64,000 nucleotides of DNA from Caballeronia pedi. Its GTDB lineage: Bacteria > Pseudomonadota > Gammaproteobacteria > Burkholderiales > Burkholderiaceae. The notes under the pieces were generated by a model. That model made no database searches. It saw only the letters and a list, made by a program, of their open reading frames with translations, and had not been told where the DNA came from. The position numbers and the translations under genes are program-made. Below are positions 1 to 8,318 of this stretch, in pieces (within the stretch, counting starts at the first letter, position 1; each line of letters begins with the position of its first letter). Location of the stretch: positions 1-64,000 of the forward strand of contig NZ_FCOE02000010.1 in NCBI RefSeq assembly GCF_001544915.2, written 5' to 3'.

Positions 1-899
1 TCGAAGGTCCACTTCATCGTCTGCGCGCCCCACAGCAACACGCCCGCCGTGCTGTGCTGCACGCCCTTCGGCTTGCCTGTCGAGCCCGACGTGTAGAGGA
101 TGAAAAGCGGATGCTCCGCGCCGACCCACTCCGGCTCGCACTGCGTCGATTCGTTCTCGACGATCTCGTGCAGCCACGCGTCGCGCCCTTCCGTCCACGC
201 GACCTTGCCGCCCGTGCGCTGATAAACGATGACGTCCTTCACCTTCTCGCAGCCGCCCGCGGCGAGTGCTTCGTCGGCGATGCTTTTGAGCGGCAGCGCT
301 TTGCCGCCGCGCATCTGTTCGTCGGCGGTGATGAGCGCGACCGCGCCGACATCGACGAGACGTTCATTGAGCGACTTCGACGAGAAACCGCCGAACACGA
401 CCGAATGCGTTGCGCCGATGCGCACGCACGCCTGCATCGCGACGACGCCTTCGACCGACATCGGCAGATAGATCACGACGCGGTCGCCCTTTTTCACGCC
501 GCGCTTCCTGAGCGCGTTGGCGAGGCGGCTGACGCGATCGAGCAGATCCTGATAGGTGACGTTGGTGACGGTGCCGTCGTCGGCTTCGAAGATGATCGCG
601 TTGTCGTTGCCGCGGCCCGCTTCGACATGACGGTCGAGACAGTTGTACGACGCGTTCAGCTCGCCGTCCTCGAACCACGTGTAGAACGGCGCCTTCGATT
701 CATCCAGCACCTTGGTGAACGGCTTGTGCCAGGCAAGCGCCTCGCGCGCGAGGCGGGCCCAGAAGCCTTCGTAATCACGCTCTGCTTCCGCTACAAGCGC
801 CTTGTAGGCGTCCATGCCGGAGATTGCCGCACCCGAGCTCGCCTTGGCGGACGGCGGGAACACACGTTTTTCATGAAGAACCGATTCGATCGCAGACAT
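1..899 (-). CDS. acs: Acetyl-coenzyme A synthetase, N-terminal part (cut by window edge)
   Basis: This is the first ~299 residues of an AMP-forming acetyl-CoA synthetase, which turns acetate, ATP and CoA into acetyl-CoA in the cytoplasm. The N-terminal ACS domain is followed by the AMP-binding domain, and the phosphate-binding motif [12 protein letters not shown] lies close to the window edge. The family is about 650 residues long, so over half the gene lies outside the window. I chose the ATG at 899 because an AAAGGGG Shine-Dalgarno sits just upstream on the minus strand. The gene runs away from the EamA transporter at 1229, with a 329-bp divergent gap between them. Assignment is secure from the motif and the overall Acs-like N-terminus. 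Confidence 0.96.
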   Translation of the reverse strand, partial: MSAIESVLHEKRVFPPSAKASSGAAISGMDAYKALVAEAERDYEGFWARLAREALAWHKPFTKVLDESKAPFYTWFEDGELNASYNCLDRHVEAGRGNDNAIIFEADDGTVTNVTYQDLLDRVSRLANALRKRGVKKGDRVVIYLPMSVEGVVAMQACVRIGATHSVVFGGFSSKSLNERLVDVGAVALITADEQMRGGKALPLKSIADEALAAGGCEKVKDVIVYQRTGGKVAWTEGRDAWLHEIVENESTQCEPEWVGAEHPLFILYTSGSTGKPKGVQHSTAGVLLWGAQTMKWTF

Positions 900-1228
900 C
901 GACAACCCCTTTGATGGTGTTTCCAAATCCGGCGGCGCGCGCGTCGCTGAATGGGCCGCGCGCGCCGCATGTTGTGAGGTTCGAGAGCTGAAAACGCGTG
1001 GCGTTCCCGCTCCGAGCCTTGTCTCCGTTGTCGCGACCGGAAGCCGGTCGCATGCAAGGTTGCGCGCCTGAGCAGCGCTCCAGCCCTTGCTTCCATTTCA
1101 AGATAAGCCGCCCAACTTACCCGCTACTTACGTGAAGCGCCCGACAGGCACGGGGTATACACGGAGTCCGCGCGGCTTCTACAATGCGTCCCCACAATCG
1201 TAACTGAACTAACAGCGCGGTATCCAGT
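900..1228. other. Divergent intergenic region between acs and the EamA transporter
   Basis: This 329-bp gap must carry both promoters. A TACAAT sequence at 1180-1185 is a plausible -10 for the transporter, but I could not find a convincing -35 with it. The part nearest acs is very GC-rich with alternating CG runs. I see no small gene, repeat or RNA in it. Confidence 0.4.
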
Positions 1229-2137
1229 TTGAATCGCTACGCTCTCTTACTCATCGGCGCGATGCTGCTCGTCGGAAGCAACGTCGGCATCGGCAAGTCG
1301 ATCGTCGCCTTCGTTCCCGTTCCGCTCTTCGCTCTGTTGCGCTTCGTGATCGCGCTCGCGGTGCTCTGGCCGCTCTTGCGCTGGTCGAAGATGAAGCGCG
1401 TCGCGCGCGGCGAATGGGTCAATCTTTTCCTGCAGGCGTTCTTCGGCACGTTCGGCTTCACCTTGCTGATGCTCGGCGGCGTCGCGCGCACGAGCGCGGT
1501 CGCGGCCGGCGTCATCACGAGCACGATTCCGGCCGTGGTCGCGCTCTTCGCGTGGCTCTTTCTTAAAGAGAAGCCGGGCGGACGCGCGTTCGCGTCGATC
1601 GCACTGGCGATCGCGGGCGTGCTCGTCATCAACGTCGCTCAGGCCGGCGATACGGGCGCGAGCTCGTTCGGCGGCAATCTGATGGTGCTCGGCGCGGTGT
1701 GCTGCGAATCGCTCTACGTGATCCTGTCGCGCCGACTCACGCAGACGCTGCCCGCCATCGACATCTGCGCGTACACCCACGCGATCGGCCTTCTGCTGAT
1801 GCTGCCCGTCGTGGGGTCGGACGCGGCCTCGCTCGCGCGCTTCGAATGGACGAGCGTCGGCTGGGATACGTGGGCGCTCGTCCTGTGGTACGGCCTCTCG
1901 GCCAGCATCTTCTCGTTCTGGCTGTGGATGAAAGGCATCCGCCACGTCGACGGCAGTGTCGCGGGCGTGTTCTGCGCCGTCCTGCCGATCGCGGCGGCGC
2001 TCTACGGCATCGCGTTCCTCGACGAGCGGCCGACGCTCGCGCATGGCGTCGCGCTCGCGTGCGTGGTGACGGGCATCGCGATCGCGAGTTTCGGCGCGCG
2101 CCCCGCTGGCCGCGTATCGCGCGAAACGGGCGTTTAG
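1229..2137 (+). CDS. EamA/DMT-family transporter
   Basis: A 302-residue inner-membrane protein of the drug/metabolite transporter superfamily. It is almost entirely hydrophobic and fits ten transmembrane helices arranged as two tandem EamA domains of about 140 residues. The first helix begins right at the N-terminus (YALLLIGAMLLVGSNVGIGK), and a typical EamA helix end WLFLKEKP lies mid-protein. Family members export amino acids, metabolites or drugs, and the substrate cannot be told from sequence. The start is a TTG at 1229 that places the first helix directly at the N-terminus; no strong Shine-Dalgarno supports it. The gene stands alone. Confidence 0.88.
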   Translation: MNRYALLLIGAMLLVGSNVGIGKSIVAFVPVPLFALLRFVIALAVLWPLLRWSKMKRVARGEWVNLFLQAFFGTFGFTLLMLGGVARTSAVAAGVITSTIPAVVALFAWLFLKEKPGGRAFASIALAIAGVLVINVAQAGDTGASSFGGNLMVLGAVCCESLYVILSRRLTQTLPAIDICAYTHAIGLLLMLPVVGSDAASLARFEWTSVGWDTWALVLWYGLSASIFSFWLWMKGIRHVDGSVAGVFCAVLPIAAALYGIAFLDERPTLAHGVALACVVTGIAIASFGARPAGRVSRETGV

Positions 2138-2327
2138 CGACCGCTCGCCGATTCCATCGGCGCATTCCGAAAGCTTTCGGCAGGCCCGCTCGGTGACGCG
2201 CTACAATAGCGGGCTTCCTGACACCGCGAACGCGCCCGAGCGCATTCGCCGGCGCATCGCACGTTTTGGTTCGTCATATTCGCCCGTCATCATTCAAGTT
2301 CGATCCCCATCGACTCTATAGCCGCCC

Positions 2328-2918
2328 ATGTCCGCTCCCAAGCATTCACCCGCCTCGCCCTCGCAGCCCGGCTCGATGAAAGTGCTGCCTAAAGTCATCT
2401 TCATGAGCCGCTGGCTGCAGGTACCGCTCTATCTGGGCCTGATCGTCGCGCAAGGCGTCTACGTCGTACTGTTCCTGAAGGAAGTGTGGCACCTCGTCAC
2501 GCACGCGATGACGCTCGACGAAACCAACATCATGCTCGTCGTGCTCGGCCTGATTGACGTGGTGATGATTTCGAACCTGCTCATCATGGTGATCGTCGGC
2601 GGGTATGAGACCTTCGTGTCGCGGCTGGGCGTGGAAGGCCACCCCGACGAACCCGAGTGGCTCGATCACGTCAACGCGGGTGTGCTGAAGGTGAAGCTGT
2701 CGATGGCGCTCATCAGCATCTCGTCGATCCATCTGCTGAAAACCTTCATCAACCCGGACCAGCATACGTTCCATACGGTGCTGTGGCAGGTGATCATCCA
2801 CGTCGCCTTCCTCGTGTCCGCGCTGATCATGGCGTGGGTCGACCGGCTGACCACGCATACGCATCCGAAGCACTTTCACGACGAATCCTTTTCGCCGCCC
2901 CGAAACGCAATCGAGTGA
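2328..2918 (+). CDS. yqhA: YqhA/UPF0114-family inner-membrane protein
   Basis: A 196-residue membrane protein of the YqhA (UPF0114, TIGR00645) family. After a polar N-terminus of about 25 residues there are four hydrophobic stretches. The conserved YqhA-like core is seen in VLPKVIFMSRWLQVPLYLGL and in the loop NLLIMVIVGGYETFVSRL. The molecular function of the family is unknown. It ends 49 bp before the class I fumarase on the same strand, so co-transcription is possible. A TACAAT at about 2210-2215 could be its -10 element, but no clear -35 accompanies it. Confidence 0.87.
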   Translation: MSAPKHSPASPSQPGSMKVLPKVIFMSRWLQVPLYLGLIVAQGVYVVLFLKEVWHLVTHAMTLDETNIMLVVLGLIDVVMISNLLIMVIVGGYETFVSRLGVEGHPDEPEWLDHVNAGVLKVKLSMALISISSIHLLKTFINPDQHTFHTVLWQVIIHVAFLVSALIMAWVDRLTTHTHPKHFHDESFSPPRNAIE

Positions 2919-2967
2919 AGCGTCGTCCAGAACGCCAGCACATAATTTCGTCCCCAGAGCTGAAGCC

Positions 2968-4491
2968 ATGACCGTCATCAAGCAGGAAGACCTGATTCAG
3001 AGCATCGCTGATTCGCTGCAATACATCAGCTACTACCATCCGCTCGACTACATCCAGGCGCTCGGCCGCGCCTACGAGCTGGAAGAGAGTCCCGCCGCGA
3101 AAGACGCGATCGCGCAGATTCTGACCAACAGCCGCATGTGCGCCGAAGGCAAGCGACCGATCTGCCAGGACACGGGCATCGTCACGGTGTTCGTGAAGGT
3201 CGGCATGGATGTGCGGTGGGACGGCGCGACGATGAGCGTCACCGACATGATCAACGAAGGCGTGCGCCGCGGTTATCTGAACCCGGACAACGTGCTGCGC
3301 GCGTCGATCGTGAGCCCGCCCGAAGGCGGCCGCAAGAACACGAAGGACAACACGCCGGCCGTGATCCACTACGAGATCGTGCCCGGCGACAAGGTCGATG
3401 TTCAGGTCGCGGCCAAGGGCGGCGGCTCGGAAAACAAGTCGAAGTTCGCGATGCTGAACCCGTCGGATTCCATCGTCGACTGGGTGCTCAAGACCGTGCC
3501 GACGATGGGCGCCGGCTGGTGCCCGCCCGGCATGCTCGGCATCGGCATCGGCGGCACCGCGGAAAAAGCGATGGTCATGGCGAAGGAATCGCTGATGGAC
3601 CCGATCGACATTCAGGACATCATCGCGCGCGGACCGCAGGACTGGATCGAGGAGCTGCGTGTCGAACTGCATGAGAAGGTGAACGCGCTCGGCATCGGCG
3701 CGCAGGGTCTCGGCGGCCTCGCCACCGTGCTCGACGTGAAGATCATGGCCGCGCCGACGCATGCGGCGAGCAAGCCGGTCGCGATCATCCCGAACTGCGC
3801 GGCCACGCGCCACGCGCATTTCACGCTCGATGGCTCGGGCGTCGCGAAGCTGGAAGCGCCCTCGCTCGAAGACTGGCCGAAGGTCAACTGGGAGCCGAAC
3901 ACGGAGACGAGCCAGCGCGTCGACCTGAACACACTGACGCCGGAGCAGGTCGCCGCGTGGAAGCCGGGCCAGACGCTGCTGCTGTCGGGCAAGATGCTGA
4001 CGGGCCGCGACGCCGCGCACAAGCGCATCGCCGACATGCTCGCGAAGGGTGAAAAGCTGCCGGTCGATTTCACGAACCGCGTGATCTATTACGTCGGCCC
4101 GGTCGATCCGGTGCGCGACGAAGCCGTCGGCCCGGCAGGCCCGACCACGGCCACGCGTATGGACAAGTTCACCGAGATGATGCTCGCGCAAACCGGACTC
4201 ATCTCGATGATCGGCAAGGCCGAGCGCGGCCCGGTCGCCATCGAGGCGATCAAAAATCACAAGGCCGCGTATCTGATGGCGGTCGGCGGCGCGGCGTATC
4301 TCGTGTCGAAGGCGATCCGCGAAGCGAAGGTGCTCGCGTTCGAAGATCTCGGCATGGAAGCGATCTACGAGTTCGACGTGCAGGACATGCCGGTGACCGT
4401 CGCGGTCGATTCGAGCGGCACGTCGGTCCACAAGACGGGGCCTGCTGAATGGCAGGCGAAAATCGGAAAGATCCCGGTCGCCACGGCTTGA
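2968..4491 (+). CDS. fumA: Fumarate hydratase, class I (iron-sulfur)
   Basis: A 507-residue class I fumarase, a [4Fe-4S] enzyme that interconverts fumarate and malate in the TCA cycle. Both the N-terminal Fe-S hydro-lyase domain and the C-terminal beta domain are present. Cys-containing segments typical of cluster binding are visible (GKRPICQDTG, AIIPNCAATRH). Length is normal for the single-polypeptide class I type. The C-terminal half carries TGRDAAHKR and the VGPVDPVRDEAVGPAGPTTA segment expected of the beta domain. A strong terminator follows. Because the cluster is oxygen-labile and iron-costly, such enzymes are common targets of iron-sparing RNAs, which is relevant to the RNA candidate downstream of hemP in this window. 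Confidence 0.95.
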   Translation: MTVIKQEDLIQSIADSLQYISYYHPLDYIQALGRAYELEESPAAKDAIAQILTNSRMCAEGKRPICQDTGIVTVFVKVGMDVRWDGATMSVTDMINEGVRRGYLNPDNVLRASIVSPPEGGRKNTKDNTPAVIHYEIVPGDKVDVQVAAKGGGSENKSKFAMLNPSDSIVDWVLKTVPTMGAGWCPPGMLGIGIGGTAEKAMVMAKESLMDPIDIQDIIARGPQDWIEELRVELHEKVNALGIGAQGLGGLATVLDVKIMAAPTHAASKPVAIIPNCAATRHAHFTLDGSGVAKLEAPSLEDWPKVNWEPNTETSQRVDLNTLTPEQVAAWKPGQTLLLSGKMLTGRDAAHKRIADMLAKGEKLPVDFTNRVIYYVGPVDPVRDEAVGPAGPTTATRMDKFTEMMLAQTGLISMIGKAERGPVAIEAIKNHKAAYLMAVGGAAYLVSKAIREAKVLAFEDLGMEAIYEFDVQDMPVTVAVDSSGTSVHKTGPAEWQAKIGKIPVATA

Positions 4492-4529
4492 ACCGGAATT
4501 AAAGACGGTTTATACCGTTAGGGCGCGCA

Positions 4530-4560
4530 GAGCCGGGCAGAACGCCCGGCTCTTTTCTTT
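4530..4560 (+). terminator. Rho-independent terminator of fumA
   Basis: A 9-bp perfect stem (GAGCCGGGC / GCCCGGCTC) with a 5-nt loop is followed by TTTTCTTT, 38 bp after the fumarase stop. Confidence 0.9.
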
Positions 4561-4575
4561 GCAGCGTCTCTAGCT

Positions 4576-4594
4576 GATAAAGATTTTCATTCTC
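4576..4594 (+). promoter_or_regulatory. Fur box upstream of bfr
   Basis: GATAAAGATTTTCATTCTC matches 15 of 19 positions of the classical Fur consensus (GATAATGATAATCATTATC) by hand count. It is the best Fur-like site in the window and lies about 100 bp before the bfr start. Whether Fur represses or activates here cannot be read from the site. Confidence 0.65.
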
Positions 4595-4692
4595 AGTTTC
4601 GTCTGAAACAAAAAATATTCTCTCAACCTTGGCATTGTCACGCTCAAGGTTTATCTTTGCTCAATGCCCCACGTTACAAAAAAGGAACAATC

Positions 4693-5169
4693 ATGCAAGG
4701 CGACGCAAAAGTCATCGAATATCTGAACTCTCAGCTGAAAAACGAGCTGACGGCGATCAATCAATACTTCCTGCACGCCCGGATGTATCAGCACTGGGGC
4801 CTCGAGAAGCTCAACAAGCATGAGTACGACGAATCGATCGGGGAGATGAAGCACGCCGACTGGCTTATCCAGCGCGTCTTCATGCTCGACGGTCTGCCGA
4901 ATCTGCAGGACCTGCACAAGCTGCTGATCGGCGAAGAGACCAAGGAAATTCTCGAATGCGATCTGAAGCTCGAACAGATTTCCCAGTCGACCTGCAAGGA
5001 AGCCATCGCTTATTGCGAGACGGTGCGTGACTTCGTCTCGCGCGAAATCTTCGAAAAGATCCTGCACGACACCGAAGAACACATCGACTGGCTGGAGACG
5101 CAACTGGATCTGATCGACAAGGTCGGCATCCAGAACTATCAGCAGACCATGATGGGCGATCACGAATAA
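4693..5169 (+). CDS. bfr: Bacterioferritin (iron storage, heme-binding ferritin)
   Basis: A 158-residue bacterioferritin subunit; 24 such subunits form a shell that oxidises Fe(II) and stores it as ferric mineral. The heme ligand Met52 is present, so this is a heme-type subunit. Ferroxidase ligands Glu18, Glu51, His54, Glu94 and His130 are all in place, numbered as in E. coli Bfr with no gaps. Position 127, a Glu iron ligand in E. coli, is Thr here (D126-T127-E128-E129-H130). The ATG at 4693 has the Shine-Dalgarno AAAGGAAC 3-10 bases upstream. murI starts only 4 bp after its stop. bfd, encoding the ferredoxin that releases iron from it, lies 1 kb downstream. Confidence 0.95.
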   Translation: MQGDAKVIEYLNSQLKNELTAINQYFLHARMYQHWGLEKLNKHEYDESIGEMKHADWLIQRVFMLDGLPNLQDLHKLLIGEETKEILECDLKLEQISQSTCKEAIAYCETVRDFVSREIFEKILHDTEEHIDWLETQLDLIDKVGIQNYQQTMMGDHE

Positions 5170-5173
5170 TCGG

Positions 5174-6055
5174 ATGTCGGGCGCAGTACCTTTCCTGAAG
5201 CCGAACGAGCGTGCCGCGTCAGACGCGAGCGCGCCGGTCGGCATTTTCGATTCCGGTCTCGGCGGCCTGTCGGTGCTGCGCGCCGTGCGCGCGACGCTGC
5301 CGCACGAACGGCTCATCTACGTCGCCGATTCGCTCCACGCGCCCTACGGCGAGCGCGACGACGATTTCATCGTCGACCGCACGATGGCGATCGGCGAGTG
5401 GCTCGTCGCGCAGGGCGCGAAAGCGCTCGTCGTCGCGTGCAACACGGCCACCGCGCAGTCGATCGCGCTCGTGCGCGAGCGTCTGCCGATTCCGCTCGTC
5501 GGCGTCGAGCCGGGCGTGAAGCCAGCGGCGGCGGTGTCGACGTCACGCGTGGTAGGCGTGCTGGCGACCGCCGTCACCTTGCGCTCGGCGCGGTTCCAGT
5601 CTCTGCTCGACCGTCACGCGGGCGATTGCCGCTTCATTTGTCAGCCGGGACACGGCCTGGTGCAGGCGGTCGAGCGCTGCGACACCTCGTCGCCCGCGTT
5701 GATGGCGCTGCTCGAAAGCTATCTCGCGCCGATGCTCGACGCCGGCGCTGATACCCTCGTGCTCGGCTGCACCCACTATCCGTTTCTCGACCGCGCAATC
5801 CGCGACATCGCGGGCGAGCGTTTGCAGATCGTCGATACCAGCGTCGCGATCGCGCGGCAGCTCGATCGTCTGCTCGACGCCCACGCGCTGAAGAACGTCA
5901 CCGCGCCGCCGGACAGTCTGCCGCGTTTCTGCTCCACCGCCGACGGCGAATCTCAGCGCCAGCTCGCGGCCTCCCTCCTCCAGCTCGACGCCACCGTCGA
6001 GCACGTGGATATCCCTTCGCGCCGTACGCGCCTCGCAGAACCCGACATCGTCTGA
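5174..6055 (+). CDS. murI: Glutamate racemase
   Basis: A 293-residue glutamate racemase, which makes D-glutamate for peptidoglycan in the cytoplasm. The two catalytic cysteines are visible as Cys89 in VVACNTATA and Cys199 in LGCTHYPFL, and the N-terminal substrate loop reads GIFDSGLGGLSVL. Length is typical. An N-terminal extension of about 20 residues precedes the first strand, so a later start is possible, but no better Shine-Dalgarno is evident. The gene follows bfr with a 4-bp gap and so probably shares its transcript, which would tie a cell-wall enzyme to an iron-regulated promoter unless an internal promoter exists. Confidence 0.94.
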   Translation: MSGAVPFLKPNERAASDASAPVGIFDSGLGGLSVLRAVRATLPHERLIYVADSLHAPYGERDDDFIVDRTMAIGEWLVAQGAKALVVACNTATAQSIALVRERLPIPLVGVEPGVKPAAAVSTSRVVGVLATAVTLRSARFQSLLDRHAGDCRFICQPGHGLVQAVERCDTSSPALMALLESYLAPMLDAGADTLVLGCTHYPFLDRAIRDIAGERLQIVDTSVAIARQLDRLLDAHALKNVTAPPDSLPRFCSTADGESQRQLAASLLQLDATVEHVDIPSRRTRLAEPDIV

Positions 6056-6185
6056 GGGTTTTACGCGCGCGGCACTCGGTTTGTCGCGCGCTTTCCCCCG
6101 CCAGGCAAGGCTCCTAGCAATAAACCCGCTAACTTCGGCACTCTGTTACAAAAAACACGGAGCCCCGCTTGCAAAGGTGCCCATA

Positions 6186-6204
6186 CTGAATGATAATAAT
6201 TCGC
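6186..6204 (+). promoter_or_regulatory. Fur box in the bfd promoter region
   Basis: The sequence around TGATAATAATTCGCA matches about 13 of 19 Fur consensus positions and lies 27-45 bp before the bfd start, a position suited to repression when iron is plentiful. Confidence 0.7.
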
Positions 6205-6230
6205 ATTAACGCTAGCTATCGCGAACGATC

Positions 6231-6467
6231 ATGATTGTCTGTGTCTGCAAATCAGTGTCCGACCGCAAGATCCGAGCCGCCATCGCCGAGGGAATGGACT
6301 CTTTCGACGAACTGCAATTCGAGCTCGGCGTGGCGCTGTGCTGCGGCAAGTGCGAGCCGAGCGTTCGCGACGTAATGGCACAAAGCGGTGTCTGCGCGTC
6401 GCGCTGCGGCGTCGAGCAGCGCGAAATGGTGGCGCCGCTCACGTTCTACGAGCGCCAGGCAGCCTGA
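6231..6467 (+). CDS. bfd: Bacterioferritin-associated ferredoxin
   Basis: A 78-residue [2Fe-2S] ferredoxin that binds bacterioferritin and supplies electrons to reduce and mobilise its stored iron. The four cluster cysteines are seen as MIVCVC at the N-terminus and CGKC in ALCCGKCEPSV. The Fer2_BFD domain fills residues 1-55 and a short variable tail follows. The gene is monocistronic-looking and has a Fur box at the promoter, as expected for a gene induced by iron starvation. Its partner bfr is 1 kb upstream. Confidence 0.94.
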   Translation: MIVCVCKSVSDRKIRAAIAEGMDSFDELQFELGVALCCGKCEPSVRDVMAQSGVCASRCGVEQREMVAPLTFYERQAA

Positions 6468-6625
6468 AGCATCCCGCGCGACCTTGGTGCCGCGCCCAAC
6501 CGCCGACGCCCGAAATTGCCCGCTGCGTCGTTCGGTCGTTTTGATTGCCTCCAGCAAGCCAGGTTACCTTCGAATTTCCGGTCACTTCAAGCCAGCCGCG
6601 CAACCCTTTACCCCTGGAGGGAAAG

Positions 6626-6688
6626 ATGGAATTGCTGATCGGTTTTGTGGCCACCCTGTTTATCTCCCTGCTTATTTTCCGAAAATGA
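6626..6688 (+). CDS. Candidate 20-residue membrane microprotein
   Basis: A tiny ORF reads MELLIGFVATLFISLLIFRK and stops. It has one near-perfect hydrophobic helix of about 16 residues with a basic C-terminal end, the usual layout of single-pass bacterial microproteins. A strong Shine-Dalgarno (CTGGAGGGAAAG) is placed 5-8 bases before the ATG, better than those of many annotated genes here. It sits in the 327-bp gap between bfd and tonB, so co-expression with the TonB system is plausible. I do not recognise a family: it is not similar to KdpF or CydX as I recall them. Function is unknown and expression unproven. Confidence 0.5.
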   Translation: MELLIGFVATLFISLLIFRK

Positions 6689-6794
6689 CGTCGTCTGGTT
6701 TCTTCCATACCGAGCTTGCGCAGCCGTTGGACCTCAAGGTGGAAAGCAGCGCTATCAACGAGCATTCACGCAGCACCCCAAGCCGACAATAACA

Positions 6795-7523
6795 ATGCAG
6801 TCCCCGACCACTACTCCCGCCGCTTTCCAGACGGCGCCGGCAGCGAACGCCAATCCGCGCGTGATCGCAGCATGCGTCGCTGTCGTCGTCATTCACGCCG
6901 CGCTGCTGGGCGTCGCGCTGACGATGCGCAACGAGCCGCTGCCGCGACCGATCGAAGCCAAGTCGATCACCGCGCAACTGATCAGCGAAACGCCGCAGCC
7001 CGCGGCGCAGCCGGTCGCGATCGAAACGCCGCCGCCGCCGAAACCGGTTCCGCAGCCCGTTCCGAAGCCGCAGCCCAAGCCGAAGGTCAAACCGAAGATC
7101 GAGCCGAAGCCCACGCCGATGCCGGTGACCGAAGCGCCGTCGCAAATCGCCGCGCCCGCGCCGGAACCCACGCCGCCCGCTCCGCCGCAACCCGTGGCTC
7201 CTGCAGCGCCCGCGATCGGCAAGCCGAGCATGGATCTGGCCGCGCCGAAGAACGTCGCACATCTGAGTTGCAACATCGCGCAGCCAGACTATCCGGCCAT
7301 GGCCAAGCGCCGCGGCGAAACGGGCACGGCTGTCATCCGCCTGACGGTGGGCCTGTCGGGCAAGATCGAAAACGTCACGCTGCAGAAGAGCAGCGGTTCG
7401 TCGCGACTCGATGACGCGGCGCTCGAGGCGGTGCGCGGCAGCGCGTGCAGCCCGTACAAGGAAAATGGCGAAGCGATTCGCGCGACCGCCACAGTGCCAT
7501 TCGTTTTCAGTCTGAACGACTGA
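6795..7523 (+). CDS. tonB: Energy transducer TonB
   Basis: A 242-residue TonB protein. It spans the periplasm and passes proton-motive force from ExbB-ExbD to TonB-dependent outer-membrane receptors for iron complexes. A single membrane anchor lies at about residues 22-43 (VIAACVAVVVIHAALLGVAL). A long Pro/Lys/Glu-rich rod follows at about 65-145, and the C-terminal TonB domain fills the last ~75 residues (CNIAQPDYPAMAKRRGETG, then AVIRLTVGLSGKIENVTL). The ATG at 6795 puts the anchor close to the N-terminus; longer upstream readings overlap the microprotein and lack support. exbB and exbD follow. Confidence 0.94.
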   Translation: MQSPTTTPAAFQTAPAANANPRVIAACVAVVVIHAALLGVALTMRNEPLPRPIEAKSITAQLISETPQPAAQPVAIETPPPPKPVPQPVPKPQPKPKVKPKIEPKPTPMPVTEAPSQIAAPAPEPTPPAPPQPVAPAAPAIGKPSMDLAAPKNVAHLSCNIAQPDYPAMAKRRGETGTAVIRLTVGLSGKIENVTLQKSSGSSRLDDAALEAVRGSACSPYKENGEAIRATATVPFVFSLND

Positions 7524-7555
7524 TCGGTTTTTTTAGATACAAGGAAGGAAGAGAA

Positions 7556-8302
7556 ATGGAAAACTACGGGATTGCGCACGTCTGGGCGCAAGGCGACTTC
7601 GTGACGCGCGGCATCGCGCTCGCGCTCGTCATCATGTCGGTGCTTTCGTGGACGGTCATCGTCGTGAAGGCGTGGAACGTCGTGCGCCTGAAGCGCCTGA
7701 CCCGAAACGCCGAACAGGCGTTCTGGCACTCCGACGATTTCAACGACGGCATCAAGAAGCTCGGCAGCCAGTCGTCGAGCCCGGCGGACAACCCGTTCCT
7801 CGCACTCGCGCTGGCCGGCCAGGAAGCAGCCGAGCATCATCATCAGACGCAGCCGCATCTGCACGACCGCATGGACGTGTCGGACTGGATCACGCGCTGC
7901 CTGAAGGACGTGATGGACGAAGGCGTCGGCCGCATGCAGTCGGGTCTCGCGGTGCTCGCGTCGATCGGTTCCACGTCGCCGTTCGTCGGTCTGTTCGGCA
8001 CGGTGTGGGGGATCTATCACGCGCTGCTGACGATCGGCGCGACCGGCCAGACCTCGATCGATCAGGTCGCGGGTCCGGTCGGCGAATCGCTCATCATGAC
8101 CGCGTTCGGCCTGTTCGTCGCAATTCCGGCGGTGCTCGGCTACAACGCCCTCACCCGCGCGAACAAGGGCATCGTCACGAAGCTGAACCGCTTCGCGCAC
8201 GGCCTGCACGCGTTCTTCGTCACGGGCTCGAAGCTCTCGTCGACCAAGCGCGCGACGAACACCGCCTCCGACAGCCTGCGTCTCGCGACGCGCGCGTCGT
8301 AA
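7556..8302 (+). CDS. exbB: Biopolymer transport protein ExbB
   Basis: A 248-residue MotA/TolQ/ExbB-family inner-membrane protein, the channel-forming subunit that powers TonB. Three membrane spans are visible: one near residues 18-40 (RGIALALVIMSVLSWTVIVV), then two in the conserved C-terminal half (LAVLASIGSTSPFVGLFGTV and SLIMTAFGLFVAIPAVLGYN). The gene lies 32 bp after tonB with a good Shine-Dalgarno (AAGGAAGGAAGAG), so tonB-exbB-exbD form one operon. Confidence 0.95.
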   Translation: MENYGIAHVWAQGDFVTRGIALALVIMSVLSWTVIVVKAWNVVRLKRLTRNAEQAFWHSDDFNDGIKKLGSQSSSPADNPFLALALAGQEAAEHHHQTQPHLHDRMDVSDWITRCLKDVMDEGVGRMQSGLAVLASIGSTSPFVGLFGTVWGIYHALLTIGATGQTSIDQVAGPVGESLIMTAFGLFVAIPAVLGYNALTRANKGIVTKLNRFAHGLHAFFVTGSKLSSTKRATNTASDSLRLATRAS

Positions 8303-8318
8303 GCCCGGGAGGTTCGCA

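Noticed and set aside
2827..4431. A 534-codon minus-strand ORF opposite fumA
   Set aside because: Arg/His/Asp-rich product typical of antisense frames in high-GC DNA; fumA on the plus strand is unmistakable.
6056..6110. A GCGCGCG/CGCGCGC hairpin after murI as a terminator
   Set aside because: The stem is low in complexity and no proper T-tract follows, so I did not list it.
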